Assembly (NCBI GenBank): GCA_044348665.1
Contig: JBIKSI010000156.1
Span: 1 to 7,048, forward strand
Direction of reading: 5' to 3'
DNA length: 7,048 nt
Source: M2408 sp044348665
GTDB lineage: Bacteria > Bacteroidota > Bacteroidia > Flavobacteriales_D > Crocinitomicaceae
Made by a program: the position numbers and the translations under genes. Shown here piece after piece: positions 1 through 5,911 of the stretch (position 1 is its first letter; every line of letters starts with the position of its first letter). The notes under the pieces are model-generated. The model made no database searches. It was not told the origin of the DNA and worked only from the letters and a program-made list of their open reading frames with translations.

Positions 1-780
1 GAAACAAAAGATGCTTTTAAAAATGTTTTAAAAACAATTGTAAACAAATCAATAAGTAATACAACCGTTCAAATTAACATCAACGATAGTTCCAAAAACC
101 CAAAGGAAACGGACGTTACAATGTTCTTATACGAGGCTGGAACTAACAAATTGAAATATACTTACACGCATACGATTAATCGTTATGGTAATCCAGATAC
201 ACTCGTGATTGACCCTAACTTTAAGTATGATTTAGTTGTAAATACGCTCCCAAAGATTGAAAAGAAAAACATTACAATCGTAAAAAATACACATAATACG
301 ATTAACGTTGATGGTCCACAAGGTTATTTAAAAGTGCGAACGAGCAATGGGAACAAAGATTACGCAATAGTTACGCGTGTAATGCTCCATGGAAGTACGC
401 AAACAATAAACTTACAAGATCTTAATTTTGTCGATAAGTACATCATCGGGAAATATGATTTAGAAATCATGACTTTACCGCGAATTTATCAGACAATCAC
501 GGTGGATCAAAATAGTACAACCAATGTCGATATCCTCGCACCAGGTCTTCTGAGTTACAAATCAGCGAATAACATTGTAGCACAACTTTTTATGCTTAAT
601 TCTGAAGGGAAATGGGACTGGATTCACAACTTAGATTTAAGTAAGAATTATGACAATGTATTCATGCAACCAGGAAGTTACCGCATGGTTTACAGACAAA
701 AAAATCTTCGTTCATCGGCAAATACCTTTGAAAAAGATTTTAAAATATATTCAAATAAAACAACAACAATAAATTTATAA
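1..780 (+). CDS. C-terminal part of a beta-repeat protein, probably VWA-domain family (5' partial)
   Basis: The reading frame is open from the first base, so the gene starts left of the window; the Met at base 121 is internal (codon 41). The visible 259 residues have no membrane segment and are rich in beta-forming residues and Thr/Asn/Val. They contain related segments: a KYDL-x2-x-TLP-x-I stretch followed by an I/TV...N-x-T-x-NVD...P-x-G-x-L pattern occurs at about residues 75-112 and 150-187, and a shorter version ends the protein at about 225-259. This suggests tandem Ig-like or carboxypeptidase-regulatory-like beta-sandwich modules, as on exported proteins. From memory, the segment around residues 5-100, including the GNPDTL motif, resembles the C-terminal region of Bacteroidota VWA-domain proteins, but the VWA domain itself would lie upstream and is not seen. 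The stop lies two bases before the transketolase start, so co-transcription is likely. The fragment is certainly coding; the family name is an inference. Confidence 0.6.
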   Translation, partial: ETKDAFKNVLKTIVNKSISNTTVQININDSSKNPKETDVTMFLYEAGTNKLKYTYTHTINRYGNPDTLVIDPNFKYDLVVNTLPKIEKKNITIVKNTHNTINVDGPQGYLKVRTSNGNKDYAIVTRVMLHGSTQTINLQDLNFVDKYIIGKYDLEIMTLPRIYQTITVDQNSTTNVDILAPGLLSYKSANNIVAQLFMLNSEGKWDWIHNLDLSKNYDNVFMQPGSYRMVYRQKNLRSSANTFEKDFKIYSNKTTTINL

Positions 781-782
781 AA

Positions 783-1739
783 ATGAAAGAAATTGAAATT
801 TTAGGAAAAAAAGACACGCGATCAGGATTTGGTGAAGGTTTACATGAAGTAGCAAAAACTAATTCTGAAGTTGTAGGTTTATGTGCTGATTTGATTGGAT
901 CTCTTAAAATGGATGCCTTCAAAAAAGATTTCCCAGAACGATTTTTTCAAATTGGAATTGCAGAAGCGAATATGATTGGTATCGCAGCGGGAATGACCGT
1001 TGGTGGTAAAATTCCTTACACAGGAACTTTTGCAAACTTTTCAACTGGACGCGTTTATGATCAAATTCGTCAATCAGTTGCCTATTCTCAAAAAAATGTA
1101 AAAATTTGTGCTTCTCACGCAGGTTTGACTTTAGGAGAAGATGGAGCAACGCACCAAATTTTGGAAGACATTGGAATGATGAAAATGTTACCAAATATGA
1201 CGGTAATTGTTCCATGTGATTTTAACCAAACAAAACAAGCAACTATCGCGATTGCTGAACATCAAGGTCCTGTTTATTTACGATTTGGACGACCAGTAAT
1301 GCCAATTTTTATTAAAGATGACGCAAAATTTGTAATTGGAAAAGCTGATACAATTTTTGAAGGTACTGACGTAACAATTATTGCTTGCGGACATTTAGTT
1401 TGGAAATCTATTGAAGCAGCTCAAATTTTACTTGAGAAAGGAATTAATGCAGAAGTAATTAACATGCACACAATCAAACCTTTGGATGTAGATGCAATTT
1501 TGAAATCAGTTGGGAAAACTGGTTGCGTTGTAACAGCTGAAGAACACATGAGAAATGGAGGTTTGGGTGATTCTGTTGCTCAAGTATTGACTCAACATTT
1601 ATTAGCTCCGCAAGAATTTGTTGCCGTAAACGATAAATTCGGAGAAAGTGGAGAACCAATGGCTTTGATGACGAAATACGGAATTGATACTCAAAATATC
1701 GTTGAAGCAGCTGAAAAAGCGATAGCTCGAAAAGCTTAA
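783..1739 (+). CDS. Transketolase, C-terminal (pyrimidine-binding) subunit
   Basis: This 318-residue protein is the second half of a split transketolase. It covers the pyrimidine-binding domain (about residues 10-175) and the C-terminal transketolase domain (about 190-310). The cytosolic enzyme transfers two-carbon ketol units between sugar phosphates in the non-oxidative pentose phosphate pathway, using thiamine diphosphate. Visible motifs are DTRSGFG (11-17), IGIAEANMIG (57-66, with Glu61 the likely cofactor-activating glutamate), GEDGATHQ (118-125), RFGRP (167-171) and EEH...GGLG (253-262). The N-terminal subunit, which carries the diphosphate/Mg-binding GDG...N motif, is absent here, and about 600 residues would be needed for a one-chain enzyme. 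The length and the start at MKEIEILGKKDTRSG match the separate-subunit form known from Bacteroidota and some other bacteria, so this is not a truncation. The ATG is preceded by an A/T-rich stretch without a Shine-Dalgarno sequence. The 2-bp gap to the upstream gene suggests translation from a shared mRNA. Confidence 0.93.
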   Translation: MKEIEILGKKDTRSGFGEGLHEVAKTNSEVVGLCADLIGSLKMDAFKKDFPERFFQIGIAEANMIGIAAGMTVGGKIPYTGTFANFSTGRVYDQIRQSVAYSQKNVKICASHAGLTLGEDGATHQILEDIGMMKMLPNMTVIVPCDFNQTKQATIAIAEHQGPVYLRFGRPVMPIFIKDDAKFVIGKADTIFEGTDVTIIACGHLVWKSIEAAQILLEKGINAEVINMHTIKPLDVDAILKSVGKTGCVVTAEEHMRNGGLGDSVAQVLTQHLLAPQEFVAVNDKFGESGEPMALMTKYGIDTQNIVEAAEKAIARKA

Positions 1740-1752
1740 TTTTTGACTTTTT

Positions 1753-1812
1753 GATTGTTAGATTTTTCGACTGTGGGGTGAATCCTTCCAATAGTCGAAA
1801 AATCTAATAATC
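1753..1812. repeat. Long intergenic palindrome (about 20-bp stem)
   Basis: Bases 1753-1772 are complementary to 1793-1812 with a single G/T mismatch (1757 against 1808). The inner 15 bp, TTAGATTTTTCGACT (1758-1772) and its reverse complement (1793-1807), are perfect. The central 20 bases include GGGG and CCTTCC and can pair partly. It nearly fills the 86-bp gap between the transketolase and aminotransferase genes. No T-run follows the right arm, so it is not a standard intrinsic terminator, although it could stop or protect transcripts. The neighbouring short runs TTTTTGACT (1740-1748) and TTTTTGATT (1748-1756), and ATCT repeated three times (1810-1821), add to a repeat-derived look. It may be one copy of a dispersed REP- or MITE-like palindrome; copy number cannot be judged from this window. 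Confidence 0.75.
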
Positions 1813-1825
1813 TATCTATCTCAAT

Positions 1826-3019
1826 ATGGTAAACGATTTTCTAACTTTCCAAGGTCAAACGAATCAATCCCCCTATTTGATTGACATTGATCGAGCGGAA
1901 GGAATTTACATTTACGACAAATCAGGCAAAGCTTACATGGACATGATTGCTGGTGTTGCAGTAAGTAACATTGGTCATGGAAATCCAAAAGTGATTCAAG
2001 CAATAAAACATCAGGTAGATCGACATTTACACGTCATGGTTTATGGTGAGTTTATTCAAGATTCACAATTAAATTTCGCAAAAAAACTAAGCTCGCTCCT
2101 ACCCGCTTCTTTAAATTCCGTTTACACAGTAAATTCAGGAACAGAGGCAAATGAAGCTGCATTAAAGTTAGCAAAACGTGTCACTGGAAGAAGTGAATTA
2201 ATTTCATTTCGAGGTTCGTATCATGGAAGTACGCATGGTTCAATGAGTGTTTCTGGAAACGAATTAAAAAAGCAAGCTTACCGACCTTTATTGCCTGATG
2301 TACGATTTTTACAATTCAATGACATTCCTGATTTAGAACAGATTACAAGTAAAACTGCTGGAGTTATCATTGAAACTATACAAGGAGATGCAGGCGTTCG
2401 CGTTCCTTCAAAAAATTTCATGGAGGCTTTAAGAGAAAAATGCACAGAAGTAGGCGCTCTTTTGATTTTTGATGAAATTCAATGTGGAATTGGACGAGCA
2501 GGAAAACTTTTCGCGTTCGAACACTTTAATGTTGTCCCAGATGTTTTAACTTTAGGTAAAGCATTGGGAGGAGGAATGTCAATTGGTGCTTTGGTTTCTG
2601 CCAAAGAAAATTTGTGGAAATTCACCTACAATCCAATGTTGGGACATATCACAACTTTTGGAGGACATCCAGTGAATTGCGCTGCAGGATTGGCTTGTCT
2701 TGAAATAATGGAAACAGAAATAGATTTTGATCAGGTAGAAAAATTAGGTCAAATTTTAGTTGACATTATTAGTCAAAGCTCAGAAATAAAAGAAATTCGT
2801 CGCATTGGAATGATGTTTGCCTTTGATATGGAAAGTTTTGAACGAGTAGAAAAAGTAGTCAAACGTTGCTTAGAAAAAGGATTAATTAGTTTTTGGTTTT
2901 TATCTCATCCTTATAGTTTTCGACTTTCACCGCCATTGACAATTACTGAAGCTGAAATCAGAAAAGCTGGGGAAATTATTTTGAGCTCAATTGAAGAGAC
3001 GAGATTTACCCGTGAATAG
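1826..3019 (+). CDS. Class III PLP-dependent aminotransferase (acetylornithine/ornithine-type)
   Basis: This 397-residue cytosolic fold-type I PLP enzyme has the usual length for the acetylornithine/ornithine/GABA aminotransferase family. Visible elements are SGTEANE (104-110, cofactor phosphate binding), YHG (132-134, ring stacking), the E183 region IIETIQGDAG, DEIQCGIGR (216-224, with Asp216 expected to contact the PLP ring nitrogen), Lys245 in LGKALGGGM (the expected Schiff-base lysine), HITTFGGHP (274-282) and RLSPPL (366-371, carboxylate-binding arginine). All key residues are present, so it should be active. The substrate cannot be set from sequence: the gene does not sit with arginine or polyamine genes, and such Bacteroidota proteins are usually named only 'aspartate aminotransferase family protein'. 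The start fits the family N-terminus (FLTFQGQT...). No convincing promoter is seen in the 86-bp gap, which is mostly palindrome, so read-through from the transketolase gene is possible. Its 3' end overlaps the convergent miaE gene by 14 bp. Confidence 0.9.
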   Translation: MVNDFLTFQGQTNQSPYLIDIDRAEGIYIYDKSGKAYMDMIAGVAVSNIGHGNPKVIQAIKHQVDRHLHVMVYGEFIQDSQLNFAKKLSSLLPASLNSVYTVNSGTEANEAALKLAKRVTGRSELISFRGSYHGSTHGSMSVSGNELKKQAYRPLLPDVRFLQFNDIPDLEQITSKTAGVIIETIQGDAGVRVPSKNFMEALREKCTEVGALLIFDEIQCGIGRAGKLFAFEHFNVVPDVLTLGKALGGGMSIGALVSAKENLWKFTYNPMLGHITTFGGHPVNCAAGLACLEIMETEIDFDQVEKLGQILVDIISQSSEIKEIRRIGMMFAFDMESFERVEKVVKRCLEKGLISFWFLSHPYSFRLSPPLTITEAEIRKAGEIILSSIEETRFTRE

Positions 3020-3596
3020 TTTCAGATTTCCCGTATTTTTCCATCAAACTCGCTTCAAATTCTAAGAACCTTTTCCAACGCTCATCCACATCAATTTCTT
3101 TTGCATATTTTTTTGCATAATGCAAGAAAGTTGTATAATGCCGCGCCTCACTTTCCATCAAATCACGGTAAAAAGTCTTTAAATCTTCATCTTTAATTTC
3201 CTCTGATAAGATTTTAAACCGTTCACAACTTCTAGCCTCAATCATTGCTGCAAAAAGCATTTGGTTTACATAATGACTTTCTCTTGGACCACCACTATTC
3301 TCGCGTTTTAGGTATAAAACTAAATCATTTACATAAAGGTCTTTTCGTTCAAATCCCAATTTAAAACCTCTTTCCAATAGTTTGTCATGGACCATATTAA
3401 AATGTTCCATTTCCTCTTGACAAATTGCAGTCATTTCCTTCACCAAGTCAGTTAAATGCGGATATTGAACAATAATTGAAATAGCATTACTTGCCGCCTT
3501 TTGCTCGCAGAATGCATGATCAATAAGTATTTCCTCAATGTTCTTTTCAGCAATATTTACCCATCTTGGGTCGGTGGGAAGTTTTAATCCTAACAT
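3006..3596 (-). CDS. miaE: tRNA-(ms2io6A)-hydroxylase MiaE
   Basis: This 196-residue ferritin-like, non-haem diiron monooxygenase hydroxylates the isopentenyl side chain of 2-methylthio-N6-isopentenyl-adenosine at tRNA position 37, using O2. The family signature is strong. The N-terminus MLGLKLPTDPRWV is typical, and the helical bundle keeps the expected iron ligands: Glu31 (FCEQKAA), Glu62 and His65 (EEMEHF), Glu120 (MIEARSCERF), and Glu150 with His153 (ESEARHY). Length is normal for the family and no ligand is missing. The enzyme acts after MiaA and MiaB, which are not in the window. The ATG at 3594-3596 is the family start; a Bacteroidota-type -7 box lies just upstream, immediately after the terminator of the preceding minus-strand gene, so it is probably transcribed on its own. 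The stop codon lies inside the end of the convergent aminotransferase gene. Confidence 0.93.
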   Translation of the reverse strand: MLGLKLPTDPRWVNIAEKNIEEILIDHAFCEQKAASNAISIIVQYPHLTDLVKEMTAICQEEMEHFNMVHDKLLERGFKLGFERKDLYVNDLVLYLKRENSGGPRESHYVNQMLFAAMIEARSCERFKILSEEIKDEDLKTFYRDLMESEARHYTTFLHYAKKYAKEIDVDERWKRFLEFEASLMEKYGKSETIHG

Positions 3597-3610
3597 ACAA
3601 TTATTTTTTC

Positions 3611-3618
3611 CAAAATTA
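3611..3618 (-). promoter_or_regulatory. Candidate -7 box of the miaE promoter
   Basis: Read on the minus strand, these bases are TAATTTTG, a full match to the Bacteroidota -7 consensus TAnnTTTG, 14 bp upstream of the miaE ATG. A good TTG at about -33 is lacking; that position falls within the terminator hairpin (only TTC near 3638-3640). It would give a very short leader. The call rests on the consensus match alone. Confidence 0.4.
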
Positions 3619-3619
3619 C

Positions 3620-3655
3620 AAAAAAAAGCTGTACCTTGAATTGATACAGCTTTTT
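3620..3655 (-). terminator. Intrinsic terminator after the DUF4139 gene
   Basis: The minus strand reads AAAAAGCTGTA (3655-3645), an 11-base loop, TACAGCTTTTT (3633-3623), and then more T to 3620. The 11-bp perfect stem plus T-run lies 26 bp after the stop of the MuiA-like gene. The A-run on the other side makes the hairpin symmetric, so it could in principle also act on plus-strand transcripts coming out of the aminotransferase gene. Confidence 0.85.
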
Positions 3656-3681
3656 GCTTTCGTTTGTTTAAAAATTTTTCT

Positions 3682-5364
3682 TTAGTTCAATTGCAAATTA
3701 ATGTCCTTATTAAATTTCACTTTGTAACCAAATTTAATTTTTTGTGATTCTTTGCTTTTTAGCTTAACTTCCCATTCTAAAATCCCAGTGGTTTCATTGT
3801 GTTTTGCTTTGCTAGTTTCCAAAGTTTCAATGGTAATATCGCCATTTTGTGTAATTGGAATTTGATCTTGAATTACAACCTCAATATTTGTAGATTTCAA
3901 ATTTTTAATTTCAATTTCAAAGGAATTTGTGCGTTCTTTTTGAGTTCCAATTATTTTTTCCTTCGAATCTTTTTTCAACAAAGTCCTTTTTACAATAATA
4001 TTTGGATCTTTTCCTAAACTTAAGGACAAGGTATCTTCCATATTTCTGGGATCAATGTAGGTTTCTCCCATATACGTTCCGTCAAAGAATATATTTGCTT
4101 TTGCAGGCACCAATTGTAATTCGTCCAATTTAGAAATTTGTGCTACTAAAAATACCGATGCGTCAATTTTTGGAACGGTGTAATATTTAAACGTAGCAGC
4201 TAAATCCTCATTTTTAATCAAAACCATGTGAGATTCATTGTTTGATGCAATTGAATAAGGCAAATCAATTTTAAATTCTGCAGAAATTATTTGATCGACC
4301 ATGGTCACAAAATTAGCTGAAGTTGAGGCTGAATTCATATTCAAGGCATCTTCCAGCACTTTTTCAGAATCATAATCCCTTTTTGTCTGAGATTCTTTTT
4401 GAATGGATGGAGCAGCTGTATAACCATAACCTGTAGCAGGATTTTGCATGTAATAATCTATATACCAAGGATGTAAAGTTGGTTTAGTTTTATTCATGTA
4501 TGGATTATTTGTTGAAATCGTTAATCGAACATCTTCCCAATTTATTCCCGTATTTTGAAAAACTTGTGCTTTGTAGTTTAAATTTACTTTCCCGGTAGCA
4601 ACCTCACTTTTTAGGTCATACAAAGGTGTCCAACCTGCAGAGGAAACGAGGTAAGAAAAATTTAATTTTCCTGTCACCACTTCCTTGGATGAAACAGTAA
4701 CAATTAGTCGATGAATTGGGCCTTTTTCTTCCTCTTCTAATCCATTTGCATTTTGATAATTTTTTAGATTATTCAAACGAGTTTGCATTCCAGCTTTTCT
4801 TAAATTTTTTTCGTTTTTCTTGCGATTTAATTGCAATAGTTTTTTATTTATCTCATTCATTTTCAAGCCATAATACTCAACTGCTTGTTTCAATAATTGG
4901 ATGCTATCATTTACTTTTCCAGTACCTCTAATTGCTCCATTATTTGCAAGAATAATTTTGGAAGCATTTAAAACATCAATCTCGTCTTGAATTTCCATAA
5001 TTTCATAGCCTAAAACCAACAAAGAGTCTTCTAATGTAAAAATGTCCTTTTTAATTTTTAATGGAATTCCATCTAAAGTTGAAACCTTATCTGGTTGTGG
5101 ATAATACAGCGTATATTTTGAATCTAAAATTACAACATTACCAAATGCTTTTACTTGAATACTGTTTGGATCTATCGTGGGACAAATTCCATCAATTATT
5201 ATTTCTGTTATTCCAGGTTTCACGCTAAAATTCGCTTTTCTGAAAATTTGAGCGCCTTGCATATAAACTGTAACATCTGAAATAGTCGACTTTACATGAT
5301 CTTTTTCTGTGGCAATTGAAGCAAAACTTATTGCTAAAATTATAATTGTTATTATCTTTTTCAT
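3682..5364 (-). CDS. Secreted DUF4140/DUF4139 (mucoidy inhibitor A-like) protein
   Basis: This protein has 560 residues when started at the ATG at 5362-5364. That start gives a clean signal peptide, MKKIITIIILAISFASIA (1-18); the upstream in-frame ATG at 5416-5418 would add 18 polar residues before it and overlap the likely promoter. Order of parts: signal peptide; a DUF4140-like beta domain (about 28-90, ISDVTVYMQGAQIFR); a charged helical, coiled-coil-like region (about 102-205); and the DUF4139 domain (about 217-557). DUF4139 family marks are SSAGWTPLYDLK (241-252), INWEDVRLTISTNNP (274-288), LVPAKANIFFDGTYMGETYIDP (418-439) and SLSLGKDPNIIVKRT (447-461). A low-complexity Tyr/Pro/Ser segment (about 295-350) interrupts DUF4139. 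The protein probably acts in the periplasm or at the envelope; no enzymatic activity is established for the family, and the mucoidy name comes from a plasmid-borne homologue. It has its own terminator and probably its own promoter. Confidence 0.85.
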   Translation of the reverse strand: MKKIITIIILAISFASIATEKDHVKSTISDVTVYMQGAQIFRKANFSVKPGITEIIIDGICPTIDPNSIQVKAFGNVVILDSKYTLYYPQPDKVSTLDGIPLKIKKDIFTLEDSLLVLGYEIMEIQDEIDVLNASKIILANNGAIRGTGKVNDSIQLLKQAVEYYGLKMNEINKKLLQLNRKKNEKNLRKAGMQTRLNNLKNYQNANGLEEEEKGPIHRLIVTVSSKEVVTGKLNFSYLVSSAGWTPLYDLKSEVATGKVNLNYKAQVFQNTGINWEDVRLTISTNNPYMNKTKPTLHPWYIDYYMQNPATGYGYTAAPSIQKESQTKRDYDSEKVLEDALNMNSASTSANFVTMVDQIISAEFKIDLPYSIASNNESHMVLIKNEDLAATFKYYTVPKIDASVFLVAQISKLDELQLVPAKANIFFDGTYMGETYIDPRNMEDTLSLSLGKDPNIIVKRTLLKKDSKEKIIGTQKERTNSFEIEIKNLKSTNIEVVIQDQIPITQNGDITIETLETSKAKHNETTGILEWEVKLKSKESQKIKFGYKVKFNKDINLQLN

Positions 5365-5390
5365 TTTGATTTGTTTTAATGTTATTTCCC

Positions 5391-5411
5391 AATACAGGCA
5401 AATTCTGTATT
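5391..5411 (-). other. Small hairpin in the leader of the DUF4139 gene
   Basis: AATACAG (5391-5397) and CTGTATT (5405-5411) are perfect complements around a 7-base loop, 26 bp upstream of the start codon. If transcription begins near 5410 as the candidate promoter suggests, this would sit at the extreme 5' end of the mRNA. It could be a stabilising hairpin, an operator dyad or chance. Confidence 0.35.
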
Positions 5412-5415
5412 CGTT

Positions 5416-5450
5416 CAAACTAATATTTATATTAACATAAAAATAACAAA
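5416..5450 (-). promoter_or_regulatory. Weak candidate promoter of the DUF4139 gene
   Basis: On the minus strand TTTG (5450-5447) is followed after 23 bp by TTAGTTTG (5423-5416), which matches TAnnTTTG at all but the second consensus base. The spacing is at the upper end for Bacteroidota promoters. It lies between the terminator of the upstream lipoprotein operon and the gene start, where a promoter is needed. Confidence 0.3.
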
Positions 5451-5471
5451 ACCCAAAAACTAATAAGGCAC

Positions 5472-5497
5472 AAAAAAAGAGGCCAAAAGCCTCTCAT
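5472..5497 (-). terminator. Intrinsic terminator of the lipoprotein operon
   Basis: The minus strand reads AGAGGC (5494-5489), a 5-base loop, GCCTCT (5483-5478) and a T-run to 5472. It lies 26 bp after the stop of the second lipoprotein gene and is the most GC-rich hairpin in the surrounding AT-rich DNA. Confidence 0.88.
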
Positions 5498-5519
5498 TTA
5501 CTAATATTTTTTAAATGTT

Positions 5520-5897
5520 TTATTTTATAAAAACAGTTGTTTCAGATGTAACTTCTTCCTTAATTTGAATTACTGAACTTCCTGTCAAACCGTCTTTAAA
5601 AGCTTCTACGTTTAATACTGCAACACCCGCTTGACCTAATTGGTACAATTCGTTGTAGTTAAAAATAGCTTCACCAGATGAATTAGTAACAGCTGTATCT
5701 GCATCAATCAATGTTTTTCCAGCAGCACTTTCTGATGGCTCTGGTTTCAGAATAACTCGACAAGTAGTAACTGGATTGTTATTTTCATCCATTACAAAAA
5801 CTTTTGCAATTGTATCTTTCTTTTTTTTACAGCTTGAAACAACCATCGTTCCAGCAAAAATAAAAAGTGCTATAGCTATTGAATAATTTCTTTTCAT
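5520..5897 (-). CDS. Small lipoprotein with Ig/transthyretin-like domain (second of a paralogous pair)
   Basis: This is a 125-residue protein of no family I can name. It begins with a lipoprotein signal peptide: MKRN, a hydrophobic stretch (6-20) and the lipobox VVSSC with Cys23, followed by KKKKDT. The mature part (about 30-125) opens with AKVFVMDENNNPVTTCRVIL, a pattern common in carboxypeptidase-regulatory-like or CnaB-like beta-sandwiches (a strand, then D-x-NN-x-PV and a next strand). It ends with IKEEVTSETTVFIK, like the final strand of such a fold. The protein is clearly homologous to its upstream neighbour: KV-aromatic-V-x-DENN, DT...T...G-x-A-x-F, Y-x-L and KE-x-x-T-x-ET align in order. 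It is predicted to be lipid-anchored; a lysine run after the cysteine is not the acidic export signal known for surface lipoproteins in Bacteroidota, so periplasmic location seems likelier. It starts 14 bp after its neighbour and is followed by a terminator. Confidence 0.85.
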   Translation of the reverse strand: MKRNYSIAIALFIFAGTMVVSSCKKKKDTIAKVFVMDENNNPVTTCRVILKPEPSESAAGKTLIDADTAVTNSSGEAIFNYNELYQLGQAGVAVLNVEAFKDGLTGSSVIQIKEEVTSETTVFIK

Positions 5898-5911
5898 ATA
5901 AAAATCTTTAT

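Noticed and set aside
121..780. Treating the Met at base 121 as the true start of a 219-residue protein
   Set aside because: The frame is open to base 1, and the preceding 40 codons read as ordinary protein continuous with the rest, so the gene is cut by the window edge.
919..1215. 98-codon antisense frame inside the transketolase gene
   Set aside because: It lies fully opposite a well-matched family gene and the translation shows no domain or signal; it is a shadow of the coding strand. The same applies to the shorter antisense frame at 740-922.
1742..1766. Promoter for the aminotransferase gene (TTTG at 1742-1745 and TAGATTTT at 1759-1766)
   Set aside because: The spacing of 13 bp is too short, the -7 match is imperfect, and the elements lie in or beside the palindrome arm.
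1474..1791. 105-codon antisense frame over the transketolase 3' end and palindrome
   Set aside because: The Leu/Gln/Phe-rich translation is typical of a reverse-complement shadow; it has no start context and no promoter.
1740..1825. Insertion-sequence remnant, CRISPR repeat or riboswitch in the transketolase-aminotransferase gap
   Set aside because: There is only one palindrome, with no transposase fragment, no target duplication and no spaced repeats. The gap is too small for a known riboswitch fold and holds none of the motifs I would recognise.
1821..2003. 60-codon antisense Cys-rich frame
   Set aside because: The cysteines do not form a zinc-binding pattern, and the frame lies opposite the conserved N-terminus of the aminotransferase.
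3799..4931. Two plus-strand frames (3799-4017 and 4716-4931) opposite the DUF4139 gene
   Set aside because: The hydrophobic Phe/Asn/Leu-rich translations come from the complement of Lys/Glu/Asn codons; there is no independent support.
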